From Bacteroidaceae bacterium (GTDB taxonomy: Bacteria > Bacteroidota > Bacteroidia > Bacteroidales > Bacteroidaceae), in the NCBI GenBank assembly GCA_011959205.1, contig BLLV01000006.1, positions 1-48,516 on the forward strand: a stretch of 48,516 nt of DNA. Direction: 5' to 3'. Positions within the stretch are counted from its first letter, which is position 1; each line of letters begins with the position of its first letter. Position numbers and translations under genes: made by a program. Positions 35,458 through 44,570 of the stretch are shown here, in pieces. The notes under the pieces were generated by a model that searched no databases, was not told the origin of the DNA, and worked only from the letters and a program-made list of their open reading frames with translations.

Positions 35458-37848
35458 ATGGTTAGTAGGTGGATAGGTGTTATTATTTTTTTAACGGTGT
35501 TGGCAGGTAGCCTCCAAGCGAAGGTTCCTGTGCAACATAAAGAGCGTTTGACGGATAATTGGGTATTTCTTCGTCAGGACATAGGGAATATATGGGAGGC
35601 GGTCCGTCCTGTAAAACCTGGACAACCCGAAGAACTGCCTTTGTGGCAGGAAGTCACTCTTCCGCATTGTTTCAATGCGGAAGATGGGGTGGATCCGGAT
35701 GTGAATTATTATCAGGGTCCAGGTTGGTACAAGACACAGCTTTCCCTTCATAATCCCTATCCTGACGGACGTATCCTGTTGGAATTTGAAGGAGCCGGGC
35801 AGAAGACTGATGTCTATATTTATACCACCAAGGTGGGAAGCCATGTGGGCGGTTATGACAGTTGGAATGTAGATATCACGGATGCGGTTAAGGCATTTTT
35901 AGCAAGTGATGCCGCGGCTCGTTTTAAGGGAAAGATCCCTTTGAGCATACGTTGTGACAACAGTCGAGATGCTGAAATGATTCCTTCGGACTTGTCTGAT
36001 TTCAATGTATATGGTGGCATTTACCGTTACCTGAATTTGGTTTATTTACCAAAGGTAGCCATGAGCGGATTGCACATTGATCCGTCTTTGGCAAAGAATC
36101 TGAAGGATGCTTCTTTGAAAATCGCAGGAACGTTCTATAACCTGGCAGATGTCCGGACGGCAGATGTGCAGGTATGTGTCAAGGATGCGGATGGAAAGAT
36201 CGTTGTTAGTCGGAAACTGAATGGGGTTACTCCGCTGGGGGAACTCTCTTTGCTTGATGTCAAGATCGATAAACCTGTAGTATGGGACGTGGATGCTCCA
36301 AGGCTATATACTTGTGAAGTCACTGTGAGTGCAGACGGACAGAGCGTCACTTCGGTCGAGAAATTTGGATTCCGTCATTTTGAGTTTGTCGAGAAAGGTC
36401 CCTTTCATTTGAACGGACGACGTTTGTTGCTTCGGGGTACTCACCGTCATGAAGACCATGCAGGGGTAGGAGCAGCTATGACTGAGGAACAGATGATACA
36501 AGAAATGAAAATGATGAAAGAGATGGGAGTGAACTTTATTCGTTTGGGACACTATCAGCAGTCTGAAATCATTTTGAACTTGTGTGATGAACTAGGCATT
36601 CTGGTATGGGAGGAAATACCTTGGTGCCGTGGTGGAGTTGGTGGAGAGAACTATCGGGCGCAAGCTCGGCGTATGTTGACTAACATGATTACCCAGCATT
36701 ACAATCATCCGGCTGTTATTATTTGGGGATTAGGTAATGAGAATGACTGGCCTAATGATTTCGAGCGTTACGAACAGGGTGAAATACGTGCTTTCATGAG
36801 TGAACTGAATACGTTGTCTCACACATTGGACGCTTGTCGTAAGACGGCTATCCGTCGTTGTGAGTTTTGCAGTGATATTGTTGATGTCTATTCACCTACC
36901 ATTTGGGCAGGATGGTATCGCGGAAAATATACAGACTATGTGAATTATTCAAGGGAAGCGATGGAGCGGGTTAAACATTTTCTGCATGTGGAATGGGGAG
37001 GTGACAGTCATGCGGGGCGTCATGTTGAAGACAAGGAGCCGACAAAAAAAGATTGGTCCGAGACTTACGTCGTGAAGTTGATAGACTGGCATTTGAAAGA
37101 ACAAGAGAATATGCCATGGCTTACCGGGACCGCTTACTGGCCGTTCAAAGACTTTTCTACTCCGGTTCGTCCTGAAAATCCGGTGCCGTATGTAAACCAG
37201 AAAGGAGTGATAGAGCGCGATTTTACTAAGAAAGAAAGTTTTTATGTATTCCAGTCCTATTGGGCGATTGCTCCTATGGTGCATATTTATGGGCATTCCC
37301 AAGCTGTAAGATGGGGCGGTGAGAACGAAAGGAAAGAAGTGCTGGTATATTCCAACTGCAAAGAGGTGGAGTTGTTTGTCAATGGGATAAGCCAAGGAAA
37401 AAAACTGCGTGACAGCCGTGAATTTCCTGCTGCAGGTCTGCGTTGGGAGGTACTGCTGAATGCAGGAAAGAATGAGATAAAGGCAATAGCTGTGGCGAAA
37501 GACAAGACTGTTCTGGAAGATGAAATTACGGTAAGATATCAGACTGAGAAATGGGGAGAGGAAAAACGTTTGCTCGTTTCGTCAGAAGGGATGGATGAAG
37601 CATTTGTTTTAGTGAAGGTAAGTTTGGTGGATGAGAAGGGTATTCCTTGTTTGGATTCAAAGAAAGTGATTCGTTTTGAACTGGCTGGTGATGGAGAACT
37701 TGTCAAGAATCAAGGAACAGTGAGTGGGTCTTCTAAAGTACAGGCTGCTAATGGTACTGCTTCCATTCGGGTAAAAAGAGGTTCCGGCAAGTCAGTGGTA
37801 GCCGTGAAATCAGAGAATCTTGAAACACAATTTGTAACTATAAATTAA
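35458..37848 (+). CDS. GH2 beta-galactosidase/glucuronidase-type enzyme
   Basis: Family 2 glycosidase of 796 residues from ATG 35458. An in-frame GTG at 35425 overlaps the GH88 gene and is less likely, because MVSRWIG begins the signal peptide (to about LQAK). Domains: sugar-binding jelly roll (30-195), immunoglobulin-like domain (200-308), and a TIM barrel with acid/base Glu428 in WGLGNENDW and nucleophile Glu512 in LHVEWGGD. Beta-sandwich domains follow to the end, including an invasin-like region with INGISQGKK-type strands. Catalytic residues are complete. The released sugar is likely beta-galactose or beta-glucuronate, which sequence alone cannot decide. It belongs to the GH88-GH2-PL38 run with very short gaps. 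Confidence 0.87.
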   Translation: MVSRWIGVIIFLTVLAGSLQAKVPVQHKERLTDNWVFLRQDIGNIWEAVRPVKPGQPEELPLWQEVTLPHCFNAEDGVDPDVNYYQGPGWYKTQLSLHNPYPDGRILLEFEGAGQKTDVYIYTTKVGSHVGGYDSWNVDITDAVKAFLASDAAARFKGKIPLSIRCDNSRDAEMIPSDLSDFNVYGGIYRYLNLVYLPKVAMSGLHIDPSLAKNLKDASLKIAGTFYNLADVRTADVQVCVKDADGKIVVSRKLNGVTPLGELSLLDVKIDKPVVWDVDAPRLYTCEVTVSADGQSVTSVEKFGFRHFEFVEKGPFHLNGRRLLLRGTHRHEDHAGVGAAMTEEQMIQEMKMMKEMGVNFIRLGHYQQSEIILNLCDELGILVWEEIPWCRGGVGGENYRAQARRMLTNMITQHYNHPAVIIWGLGNENDWPNDFERYEQGEIRAFMSELNTLSHTLDACRKTAIRRCEFCSDIVDVYSPTIWAGWYRGKYTDYVNYSREAMERVKHFLHVEWGGDSHAGRHVEDKEPTKKDWSETYVVKLIDWHLKEQENMPWLTGTAYWPFKDFSTPVRPENPVPYVNQKGVIERDFTKKESFYVFQSYWAIAPMVHIYGHSQAVRWGGENERKEVLVYSNCKEVELFVNGISQGKKLRDSREFPAAGLRWEVLLNAGKNEIKAIAVAKDKTVLEDEITVRYQTEKWGEEKRLLVSSEGMDEAFVLVKVSLVDEKGIPCLDSKKVIRFELAGDGELVKNQGTVSGSSKVQAANGTASIRVKRGSGKSVVAVKSENLETQFVTIN

Positions 37849-37853
37849 TAAAT

Positions 37854-39020
37854 ATGAAGCATGTATATTATATAGTTGTTGTATGGATTTTTCTTTTACA
37901 ATCTTGCCATTCAGCAGACAAGGTGCGGGCGCAGTTGGAAGAACCGTTGAAACTGGAGATTCTGAAAAGGGCAGAAAAAGATATGCAGGCAGAACCGGTG
38001 ACTGTGACATCTTTTATTGCCGAGCGCAGTGTAGGTACTCCCCATGATTTCTTTTCAGAAGGGGATTATTGGTGGCCTGATACACTTCATCCCGAAGGTC
38101 CGTATATCCGTCGGGATGGAGAAACCAATCCGGATAACTTTGTGGAACACCGACATGCGATGATACGCTTCAGCCGGATTGTGGGTAATCTGACTTCTGC
38201 CTATTTGCTGACGGGTGATCCAAACTATATAGCTCCTGTTGTGAAGCATATAAAGGCTTGGTTTATGGATGAAAGAACCCGTATGAATCCGCATTTACTT
38301 TATGCACAGGCTATTAAAGGCATAGCGACAGGACGTGGCATTGGTATAATTGATACGATTCATTTGGTAGAGATCGTTCAGTCGCTTATCCGGTTGGAGG
38401 AAAAGGGACTTCTGTCTCAAGAGTTGTTGGAGGGTACAAAGAAATGGTTTGCCGCTTATCTGGATTGGATGACGACACATCCTTATGGCATAGATGAAAT
38501 GAACGCTGCCAATAATCATGGAACTTGTTGGGCCATGCAGGCTGCTATTTTCGCCAAATACGTGGGGAACAAGCAGATCATGGAACAATGTGCAGAACGT
38601 TTCAAGCACATATTCTTGGTAGAGCAAATGGAAGTTGATGGAAGTTTTCCGCGTGAGCTGAAACGCACAAAACCTTATGGATATTCCTTGTTCAATCTGG
38701 ATGCCATGGCTGCTCTCTGCCAAATACTTTCTACTGACAAAGATAATTTATGGGAGTACACCACTTCCGACGGGAAAAATATGCGGAAAGCTCTTCAGTT
38801 TATGCATCCTTATATTGTTGATAAACAGTCGTGGGGCTATCCTGCCGATGTGATGTATTGGGAAGAGTGGCCGGTGGCGCAACCTGCATTGATTTTTGCT
38901 TGGAAACAATTTAATAATGAGGATTATTATCGGACATGGTTGGCATTGGATCATTTCCCTGAAAATGAAGAAGTAGTTCGTAACCTGCCGATTCGTAATC
39001 CTATTATTTGGCTTTATTAG
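37854..39020 (+). CDS. PL38-like (alginate-lyase superfamily) polysaccharide lyase
   Basis: Lipoprotein of 388 residues (lipobox FLLQSC, Cys18) of the Alginate_lyase (PF05426-type) alpha-toroid fold, closest in pattern to PL38. Visible motifs are DYWWPDTLHPEGPYIRRDGE (71-90), which starts the substrate cleft, EHRHAM (98-103), and NAANNHGTCW (217-226) with the Asn and His expected to neutralise the uronate and act in beta-elimination. WGYPADVMYWEEW near the C-terminus is also typical. Characterised PL38 members cleave beta-1,4-glucuronan. It starts 5 bp after the GH2 stop, so the two are translationally close. The fold assignment is firm and the substrate is tentative. Confidence 0.8.
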   Translation: MKHVYYIVVVWIFLLQSCHSADKVRAQLEEPLKLEILKRAEKDMQAEPVTVTSFIAERSVGTPHDFFSEGDYWWPDTLHPEGPYIRRDGETNPDNFVEHRHAMIRFSRIVGNLTSAYLLTGDPNYIAPVVKHIKAWFMDERTRMNPHLLYAQAIKGIATGRGIGIIDTIHLVEIVQSLIRLEEKGLLSQELLEGTKKWFAAYLDWMTTHPYGIDEMNAANNHGTCWAMQAAIFAKYVGNKQIMEQCAERFKHIFLVEQMEVDGSFPRELKRTKPYGYSLFNLDAMAALCQILSTDKDNLWEYTTSDGKNMRKALQFMHPYIVDKQSWGYPADVMYWEEWPVAQPALIFAWKQFNNEDYYRTWLALDHFPENEEVVRNLPIRNPIIWLY

Positions 39021-39049
39021 AAATCGAATAATCTTAGGAAATGAATACC

Positions 39050-40348
39050 ATGAAAAAACAAATTGTTGCGGTAATAGGGCTTTTGGGCCTTGCTGCCTTG
39101 CAGACTGTGTTTGTACAAGCTCAGAATACTGTATCTACAACCGGATATGTAACTAATGAGAACAATGTAACTATGATGGTGACACAACAAGTTACCACTC
39201 GTTTGCGCCGTACAACTTCACAGGGAGATCCTGCTGCAAAACTGAATTATGTACCGGGAGCAGCTCCCGAAATGTTGGCTGTACCATTGGCGGAAACAAT
39301 TATGGCGCGTTATCCGGATTACCGTACTGCTTATTGGAAGGATTATACGTATGTACAAGGATATATGTTCGAAGCCATGGACCGATTAAGATTGCTTACT
39401 GGTGATGAGAAGTACACCCGGTATATGAAACAATACATCGATCATTTTATGGATTCGGAAGGTAATTATAAGGGAGGTGCCTTGACTAATTTGGATAACT
39501 TTATGACAGGTTCTGCTTTTTGCACGCTTTACAAGCGTACAGGTGATGAGCGTTACAAAAAGGCTGTTTTACAGATTCTGAAAGCTGTTGCCGATTACCC
39601 TAGTTCCGACGGACAATTCTGGCATGGTAATAAATCGCCTAATATGTGGATTGACGGTGTTTTTATGATGCAGATGTTCTTGATTCGTTGTGCACAATAT
39701 GTGGGTGAGACGGACTATTGTTTGGATATAGCTTGTCGTAATATTCTGTCGGCAGCCCGGCATTTGCAGCGTCCTGACGGATTGTTGCTCCATGCTTGGA
39801 CTACCGAACCGGATAAAGCAGAATGGGCGGACAAGCAGACCGGTCTTTCACCTGAAGTATGGAGTGAGGGCATGGGATGGTACACGTTGGTTGTTCCCGA
39901 ATTGTTGGCTGTCCTTCCTAAAACTCATGCACACTATAATGATGTGTTGAATGTCTATCAAAAAATGGTGAAAGGATTGAAGAATGTACAGGATGCCAAT
40001 ACCGGAGGATGGTTCATGGTGGTAGATAAAGGTACTAATCCGCTGAACTTTATCGATCCGTCGGGTACGGCGATGTTTGTATATGCTATACAGCGCGGCA
40101 TTGATTTAGGATTGTTGAAAGAGAAGGAATATGCTTCTGTGGCTCGGAGAGGATATGAAAGCCTTTATCCTTTTGTGCGAGTGAACAACCAAGGTCTGCT
40201 CGATGTCATCGGGGCGTGTGATGGGGTGACCATCAAGAAGGATTTTGTGACTTATGTTACGGTCAATAAAATATTGAATGCCAAAGAAGCAGTGGCAGGC
40301 GTTTTGTGGGCTGCGGTAATTATGGAAAAGGACAAGATAGCCCAATAA
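39050..40348 (+). CDS. GH105-like hydrolase with Glu in the carboxylate motif
   Basis: GH105-type protein of 432 residues. I chose ATG 39050 over 39041 because the AGGA motif sits about 9 bases before it. A signal peptide (to about FVQAQ, residue 25) is followed by a Thr-rich linker of about 40 residues that the other GH105 proteins lack. The barrel has catalytic Asp202 in MWIDGVFMMQMF. The normal WxRGNGW motif reads VWSEGMGWY, with Trp271, Glu273 and Trp277. It is clearly the sister of the GH105 part of the propeller fusion (both have PEVWSEG-GWY and QFWHG or VFWHG). Whether it still acts on unsaturated uronates is open. Confidence 0.85.
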   Translation: MKKQIVAVIGLLGLAALQTVFVQAQNTVSTTGYVTNENNVTMMVTQQVTTRLRRTTSQGDPAAKLNYVPGAAPEMLAVPLAETIMARYPDYRTAYWKDYTYVQGYMFEAMDRLRLLTGDEKYTRYMKQYIDHFMDSEGNYKGGALTNLDNFMTGSAFCTLYKRTGDERYKKAVLQILKAVADYPSSDGQFWHGNKSPNMWIDGVFMMQMFLIRCAQYVGETDYCLDIACRNILSAARHLQRPDGLLLHAWTTEPDKAEWADKQTGLSPEVWSEGMGWYTLVVPELLAVLPKTHAHYNDVLNVYQKMVKGLKNVQDANTGGWFMVVDKGTNPLNFIDPSGTAMFVYAIQRGIDLGLLKEKEYASVARRGYESLYPFVRVNNQGLLDVIGACDGVTIKKDFVTYVTVNKILNAKEAVAGVLWAAVIMEKDKIAQ

Positions 40349-40399
40349 AATGGTGACAGGAAAATAAACATGGATATAAATTAGAATCGTTTGAAAATT

Positions 40400-40909
40400 A
40401 TGGAATCTACAGCAAAACTTTATTCATTGAATTATAATAATGTGCACACTTATCTGTTTGCCCTATTATTCGTTTTTGGCAATGTTATGTTTCCTCAGTT
40501 GTGTCATTGGGTACATTTAGGTGGACCTACTTTGCTCCCTATTTATTTTTTTACTTTGGTGGGTGCGTATAAGTATGGCATGAAGGTGGGATTGTTGACA
40601 GCTATCCTGTCTCCGCTTGTTAATAATTCTTTTTTTGGAATGCCTGCCGTGGCTGTTTTGCCGGCTATTCTGATCAAGTCCGTATTGTTGGCAATTATTG
40701 CGGGGTATATGGCTTCTCGTAGTAAGCAGATTTCCATATCGGCATTAATGGGAGTAGTATTGGGTTACCAAGTATTCGGTACGTTGGCAGAGTGGGCATT
40801 GACAGGCAGTTTTTATGCGGCTGTCCAAGACTTCCGTATAGGTATTCCTGGCATTTTATTGCAGATTTTTGGAGGATATTTCTTGTTGAAAATGCTTACA
40901 CATAGATAG
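40400..40909 (+). CDS. ECF transporter S-component-like membrane protein
   Basis: Integral membrane protein of 169 residues from ATG 40400 (a TTG three codons earlier is less likely). Five to six hydrophobic helices are visible, including YLFALLFVFGNVMF, LLPIYFFTLVGAYKYG, VGLLTAILSPLVNNSFFG, IKSVLLAIIAGYMA and IPGILLQIFGGYFLL. The pattern 'LLP...GAYKYGMKVGLLTAILSPL' with a small acidic-poor core is typical of ECF-type S-components, which bind a vitamin or other small molecule and dock onto the EcfAAT energy module. No ATPase or T-component gene is in the window. It lies 51 bp after the GH105 gene and 43 bp before a small TonB receptor, so the two probably form an outer-plus-inner membrane uptake route. 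The ligand is unknown. Confidence 0.7.
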   Translation: MESTAKLYSLNYNNVHTYLFALLFVFGNVMFPQLCHWVHLGGPTLLPIYFFTLVGAYKYGMKVGLLTAILSPLVNNSFFGMPAVAVLPAILIKSVLLAIIAGYMASRSKQISISALMGVVLGYQVFGTLAEWALTGSFYAAVQDFRIGIPGILLQIFGGYFLLKMLTHR

Positions 40910-40952
40910 ACAGTTGGTTTTTGTAGAATAGCGTTTAATAGATTATTTGAAT

Positions 40953-42827
40953 ATGAACCGACTATCCTTCAAACAATGTATAAGCTGTGCTACTTTATGC
41001 ACAGCTTTTCTTTCTTTGGGTGCATCAGCACAGGTGGTGGATACAACTCGCATTTACCGCATTGGTGAAGTGGTGGTGACTGGCAGCAATCATGCTACCG
41101 GACGTAATTTGCTTCCTTATACCGTTTCTACTGTCAAAAGTTCCCAGTTGGAGGCTACCGGACAGTCGCAGTTGCTTTCGGCTATTTCAGGCCAGGTGCC
41201 CGGTTTATTTGTTTCCGAGCGCAATGTGTTGGGGTTTGGAGTCAGTAACGGAGGATCGGGAGGAATCAAGATACGAGGTGTTGGCGGTTCTCCTACAAAT
41301 GCGGTACTGATGATGGTGGACGGTCAACCTCAGTTTGCCGGAATCTATTCGCATCATGTGGCTGATTTTTACGAAACGGAATATGTAGATAGGGTGGAAG
41401 TGCTTCGAGGGCCTGGCTCGGTACTCTATGGGTCTAATGCCATGGGAGGAGTAATCAATGTCATTACCAAGAATGCCGACCGGAATGGAGTGCATACGAC
41501 CCTTACTTCCCAATATGGCTCTTATAACACTTGGCGTTCTTCGCTTGTCAACACTGTGCGGCTGGGCAATTTTTCTTCGTTGATATCACTGGGATATGAT
41601 CGTACGGATGGTTTGGAGGATAACTTTGACTTTAAGCAAGGTAGCCTGTATGCCAAATTGGGGTATGATTTCAGTCAGTTATGGAAATTGCGTGTGGATT
41701 ATTCCTTGATGAACTTTGTGGGCAATGATCCGGTTTACCCTAAGCTCTCTAATCCGGAATCTACGGATATTTATCATCAAAACATCACTCGTGGAGAGGC
41801 ATCCTTGTCATTGAGCAACTATTATGAGAGGACAAATGGTTGTGTGCGTATCTATTATAGTTATGGTAACCATTACATTGATGATCCGAAACATTTCCAT
41901 AGTCTGGATGACCGTTTTGGCGTTCTTGCCTATCAGAATGTCCGTCCTTGGAAGGATGCATCAGTTACGTTGGGATTTGACTATGATACCTATACGGGCA
42001 AGATTCCTGTTTCAGGCGGTAATGCGCATACAGAAGGTTCTATATCTACTATCAGTCGGAAAAGCATTACGGAATACTCTCCTTATATCACTTTTTCTCA
42101 AGATTTGTTTGGAGGAGCATTGATTCTGAATACAGGGCTTCGTATGGCGAACAGTGATCGTTTCGGTACGCAATGGATACCGCAAGGAGGTTTCGTGATT
42201 CATCCTGCTGAGGGTTGGACGGTAAAAGCCTCTTGGGCTGAAGGATATCGTAATCCTTCCTTTCGCGAGATGTATCTTTATCGTTCTGCCAATCCGGAAC
42301 TTGATCCGGAACGGATGATGAACTATGAAGTGACTGTAGGAAAAACTTTCTCCCGTTATTTCAGTATGGATGTCACCGGTTATTACAGCAAGGGAGATAA
42401 TTTGATTCAAACAGTAGATATGAAGAATGAGAACGCAGGTCGTTTCATCAATAAGGGAATAGAGGTGTCAGCAAGTAGCCGTCCGATTGACAAGTTAAAC
42501 TTGAGAGCTTCCTATAGTTATCTTCACACTTCGTTAGATAATCTGACGGCAGCACCCAGAAATCAATATTTTTGGGGACTTGGTTGGCAGGTTTTGCCAA
42601 AACTTAAAATGGATGCGGAATTGAAGGGAATCGGCGGGCTTTATGTTTCTAATCAAACAGAACACCAGAAATATGTATTGCTCAATATGAAAATCACCTA
42701 TATGGCATTCCGTGCTTTGGAACTATTTGTTACATTAAATAATATAACAAATATCGGTTATATGATCAATCGTGGTTATACAATGCCCGGATTCAACGGA
42801 ATGGGTGGGCTTAAAGTGCATTTTTGA
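40953..42827 (+). CDS. Small TonB-dependent receptor (BtuB/FepA-like, non-SusC)
   Basis: Outer-membrane TonB-dependent receptor of 624 residues from ATG 40953. A signal peptide ends near LGASAQ, followed by a plug starting RIYRIGEVVVTGS. The plug has GIKIRGVGGSPTNAVLMMVDG and the hallmark DRVEVLRGPGSVLYGSNAMGGVINVITK. A 22-strand-type barrel then ends in GMGGLKVHF. It lacks the N-terminal carboxypeptidase-regulatory-like domain and SusD partner of SusC proteins and is about 400 residues shorter. Its class usually imports cobalamin, siderophores or other small ligands. It follows the S-component-like gene in the same operon and is closed by a terminator. Confidence 0.88.
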   Translation: MNRLSFKQCISCATLCTAFLSLGASAQVVDTTRIYRIGEVVVTGSNHATGRNLLPYTVSTVKSSQLEATGQSQLLSAISGQVPGLFVSERNVLGFGVSNGGSGGIKIRGVGGSPTNAVLMMVDGQPQFAGIYSHHVADFYETEYVDRVEVLRGPGSVLYGSNAMGGVINVITKNADRNGVHTTLTSQYGSYNTWRSSLVNTVRLGNFSSLISLGYDRTDGLEDNFDFKQGSLYAKLGYDFSQLWKLRVDYSLMNFVGNDPVYPKLSNPESTDIYHQNITRGEASLSLSNYYERTNGCVRIYYSYGNHYIDDPKHFHSLDDRFGVLAYQNVRPWKDASVTLGFDYDTYTGKIPVSGGNAHTEGSISTISRKSITEYSPYITFSQDLFGGALILNTGLRMANSDRFGTQWIPQGGFVIHPAEGWTVKASWAEGYRNPSFREMYLYRSANPELDPERMMNYEVTVGKTFSRYFSMDVTGYYSKGDNLIQTVDMKNENAGRFINKGIEVSASSRPIDKLNLRASYSYLHTSLDNLTAAPRNQYFWGLGWQVLPKLKMDAELKGIGGLYVSNQTEHQKYVLLNMKITYMAFRALELFVTLNNITNIGYMINRGYTMPGFNGMGGLKVHF

Positions 42828-42844
42828 AGAACTGTGTAATCATT

Positions 42845-42887
42845 AAGAGGCTGGGAACAAAGGTTTGTTGTTTTCAGTCTCTTTTTT
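42845..42887 (+). terminator. Terminator after the TonB receptor
   Basis: A 14-bp stem with three G-T pairs (42845-42858 with 42870-42883) and an 11-nt loop is followed by a T tract (42882-42887). It ends the long operon that begins after the HTCS. Confidence 0.8.
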
Positions 42888-42964
42888 ATGGGGAACAGGC
42901 ATTGCTTGGAGTATTTCTACAACTTATTGGAATAATATTAAAAGTCTTTTTTAGGGTGTCTATT

Positions 42965-42972
42965 TATTTTTG
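42965..42972 (+). promoter_or_regulatory. -7 box before the beta-helix gene
   Basis: TATTTTTG fits TAnnTTTG and lies 39 bp before the start codon, downstream of the preceding terminator, so it marks a new transcription unit (beta-helix, GH29, GH95). No -33 box was seen at normal spacing. Confidence 0.5.
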
Positions 42973-43011
42973 TATGTGAAAAAGTAGGTATAACTTAGAA
43001 GATATAAAGAA

Positions 43012-44562
43012 ATGAAGACATTCAGACATTGGATAGGTGCATGCACATTGTCGGCCTTGTGTACGGTCTTGCCTGCACAGACAAAGATGCCGGCTCCATG
43101 GCAATCCTCTCTTGTGAAAATAAGTAAAAGTGGAGAACTGGTTTATATACCCGATGAGGAGGGGAATGTAATCCCCGATTTCAGTCGGGTGGGTTATCAT
43201 CATGGCAACCAAAGTATTCCGCAGCATTCTGTTACCCGGATTATTTCTCCTGTCGAGGGAGACAACTGGGCGCATATTCAGCAGGCGGTGGATGAAATAT
43301 CGCAGCTTCCCGCCGGCCGAAACGGACACCGAGGGGTGTTGCTTTTGAAGCGGGGATTATATCCTGTTTCACAGTCTGTCGTGATAAAGGCTGGAGGAGT
43401 GGTTCTGAAAGGAGAAGGAAGCAATGTGGACGAGACCCGTCTTATTGCTACTGCCAAAAGGAAGTATGCTTTGATAAAAATTTCAGGTGCCGGCATTCGT
43501 GAGGAAATACCAGGAACACGGGTGAGCATCACGGATAAATTTGTTCCTGTCGGTACTCATTCTTTCCAAGTCTCTTGTGGTGAGGGATTCAAGCCCGGTG
43601 ATAAAATAGTTGTTTATCGTCCCGGAACACAAAAATGGGTTCATGATATAAAGATGGACCAGATTGAAGAACGGAAAGGAACCCGCCAATGGACACCTCA
43701 GGAATATAACCTTGCTTTTGAGAGGGAGGTGACCCGGGTGGAGGGAAATCGCCTCTTTATTGATAATCCGGTAGTGATGCAGATGGACTGGAAATATGGT
43801 GGCGGTGATGTTTACAAGTATAAGTTTGACGGACGCATCAATGAGGTAGGTGTATCGGATTTGTGTCTGGAATCAGAGTTTGACGACTATGAAGATACAC
43901 AACACGGGTGGATAGGCGTACAGATAGAAAAAGCGGAAAACTGTTGGGTGGATAATGTCACAGCACGTTATTTTGGCTATGCCGCTGTCAGTTGTGAACG
44001 TTTCGCCAAGAATGTGACCGTGCGGAATTGTCGGAATCTGGAACCCAAGGCAGTCATTACGGGTGGTTTGCGTTATTCTTTCAATAACATAGGCCAGCAG
44101 AATTTGTTTATGAATTGTCAAAGTACGGAAGGAAGGCATGATTATATCACTGGTTCACAGGTCTGCGGTCCCAATGTTTTTTATAATTGTACGGCTACAC
44201 AGACGTATGCGGACATTGGCCCTCATCATCGTTGGGCAGTAGGAACTCTATATGATAATATTGTGACAGATGGCGATATCAATGTGCAGGATCGTGGAAA
44301 AATGGGTAGCGGTCATGGTTGGGCCGGGGTGACTCAGGTATTGTGGAATTGTCATGTAGGCCGCGCTGCGGTGCAGAGTCCTTGGGCTTCTGGAAAGAAC
44401 TATAGTATAGGAACTAAAGGGGAACGATATCCCGGAGTCTTTACAGACAGGCCTGACGGCGTATGGGAAGGACATAATGAAACCAATGTGTTTCCGCGTT
44501 CTCTTTATGTAACCCAACTGATGGCTCGCCAAAAAGCGGATTTGTCTTTACTGATTAAATAA
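43012..44562 (+). CDS. Right-handed beta-helix protein, pectate-lyase-like
   Basis: Exported protein of 516 residues (signal peptide to about VLPAQ, residue 23). The start of the mature part, VIPDFSRVGYHHG, followed by ISPVEGDNWAHIQQAVDEI, is the usual entry of Pectate_lyase_3-type right-handed beta-helices, and the body has many short coils such as CWVDNVTARYFGYAAVSC and NVTVRNCRN. The C-terminal coils are rich in His, Asn and Trp (DIGPHHRW, GHGWAGV). I do not recognise a characterised CAZy family or catalytic residues. It may be a lyase, a glycosidase or an epimerase. It heads the transcription unit that continues with GH29 8 bp downstream. Confidence 0.7.
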   Translation: MKTFRHWIGACTLSALCTVLPAQTKMPAPWQSSLVKISKSGELVYIPDEEGNVIPDFSRVGYHHGNQSIPQHSVTRIISPVEGDNWAHIQQAVDEISQLPAGRNGHRGVLLLKRGLYPVSQSVVIKAGGVVLKGEGSNVDETRLIATAKRKYALIKISGAGIREEIPGTRVSITDKFVPVGTHSFQVSCGEGFKPGDKIVVYRPGTQKWVHDIKMDQIEERKGTRQWTPQEYNLAFEREVTRVEGNRLFIDNPVVMQMDWKYGGGDVYKYKFDGRINEVGVSDLCLESEFDDYEDTQHGWIGVQIEKAENCWVDNVTARYFGYAAVSCERFAKNVTVRNCRNLEPKAVITGGLRYSFNNIGQQNLFMNCQSTEGRHDYITGSQVCGPNVFYNCTATQTYADIGPHHRWAVGTLYDNIVTDGDINVQDRGKMGSGHGWAGVTQVLWNCHVGRAAVQSPWASGKNYSIGTKGERYPGVFTDRPDGVWEGHNETNVFPRSLYVTQLMARQKADLSLLIK

Positions 44563-44570
44563 TTAATACG

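Noticed and set aside
40349-40400. Cobalamin or other vitamin riboswitch before the S-component gene
   Set aside because: The gap is only 51 bp, far too short for a cobalamin aptamer, and shows no riboswitch core pattern.
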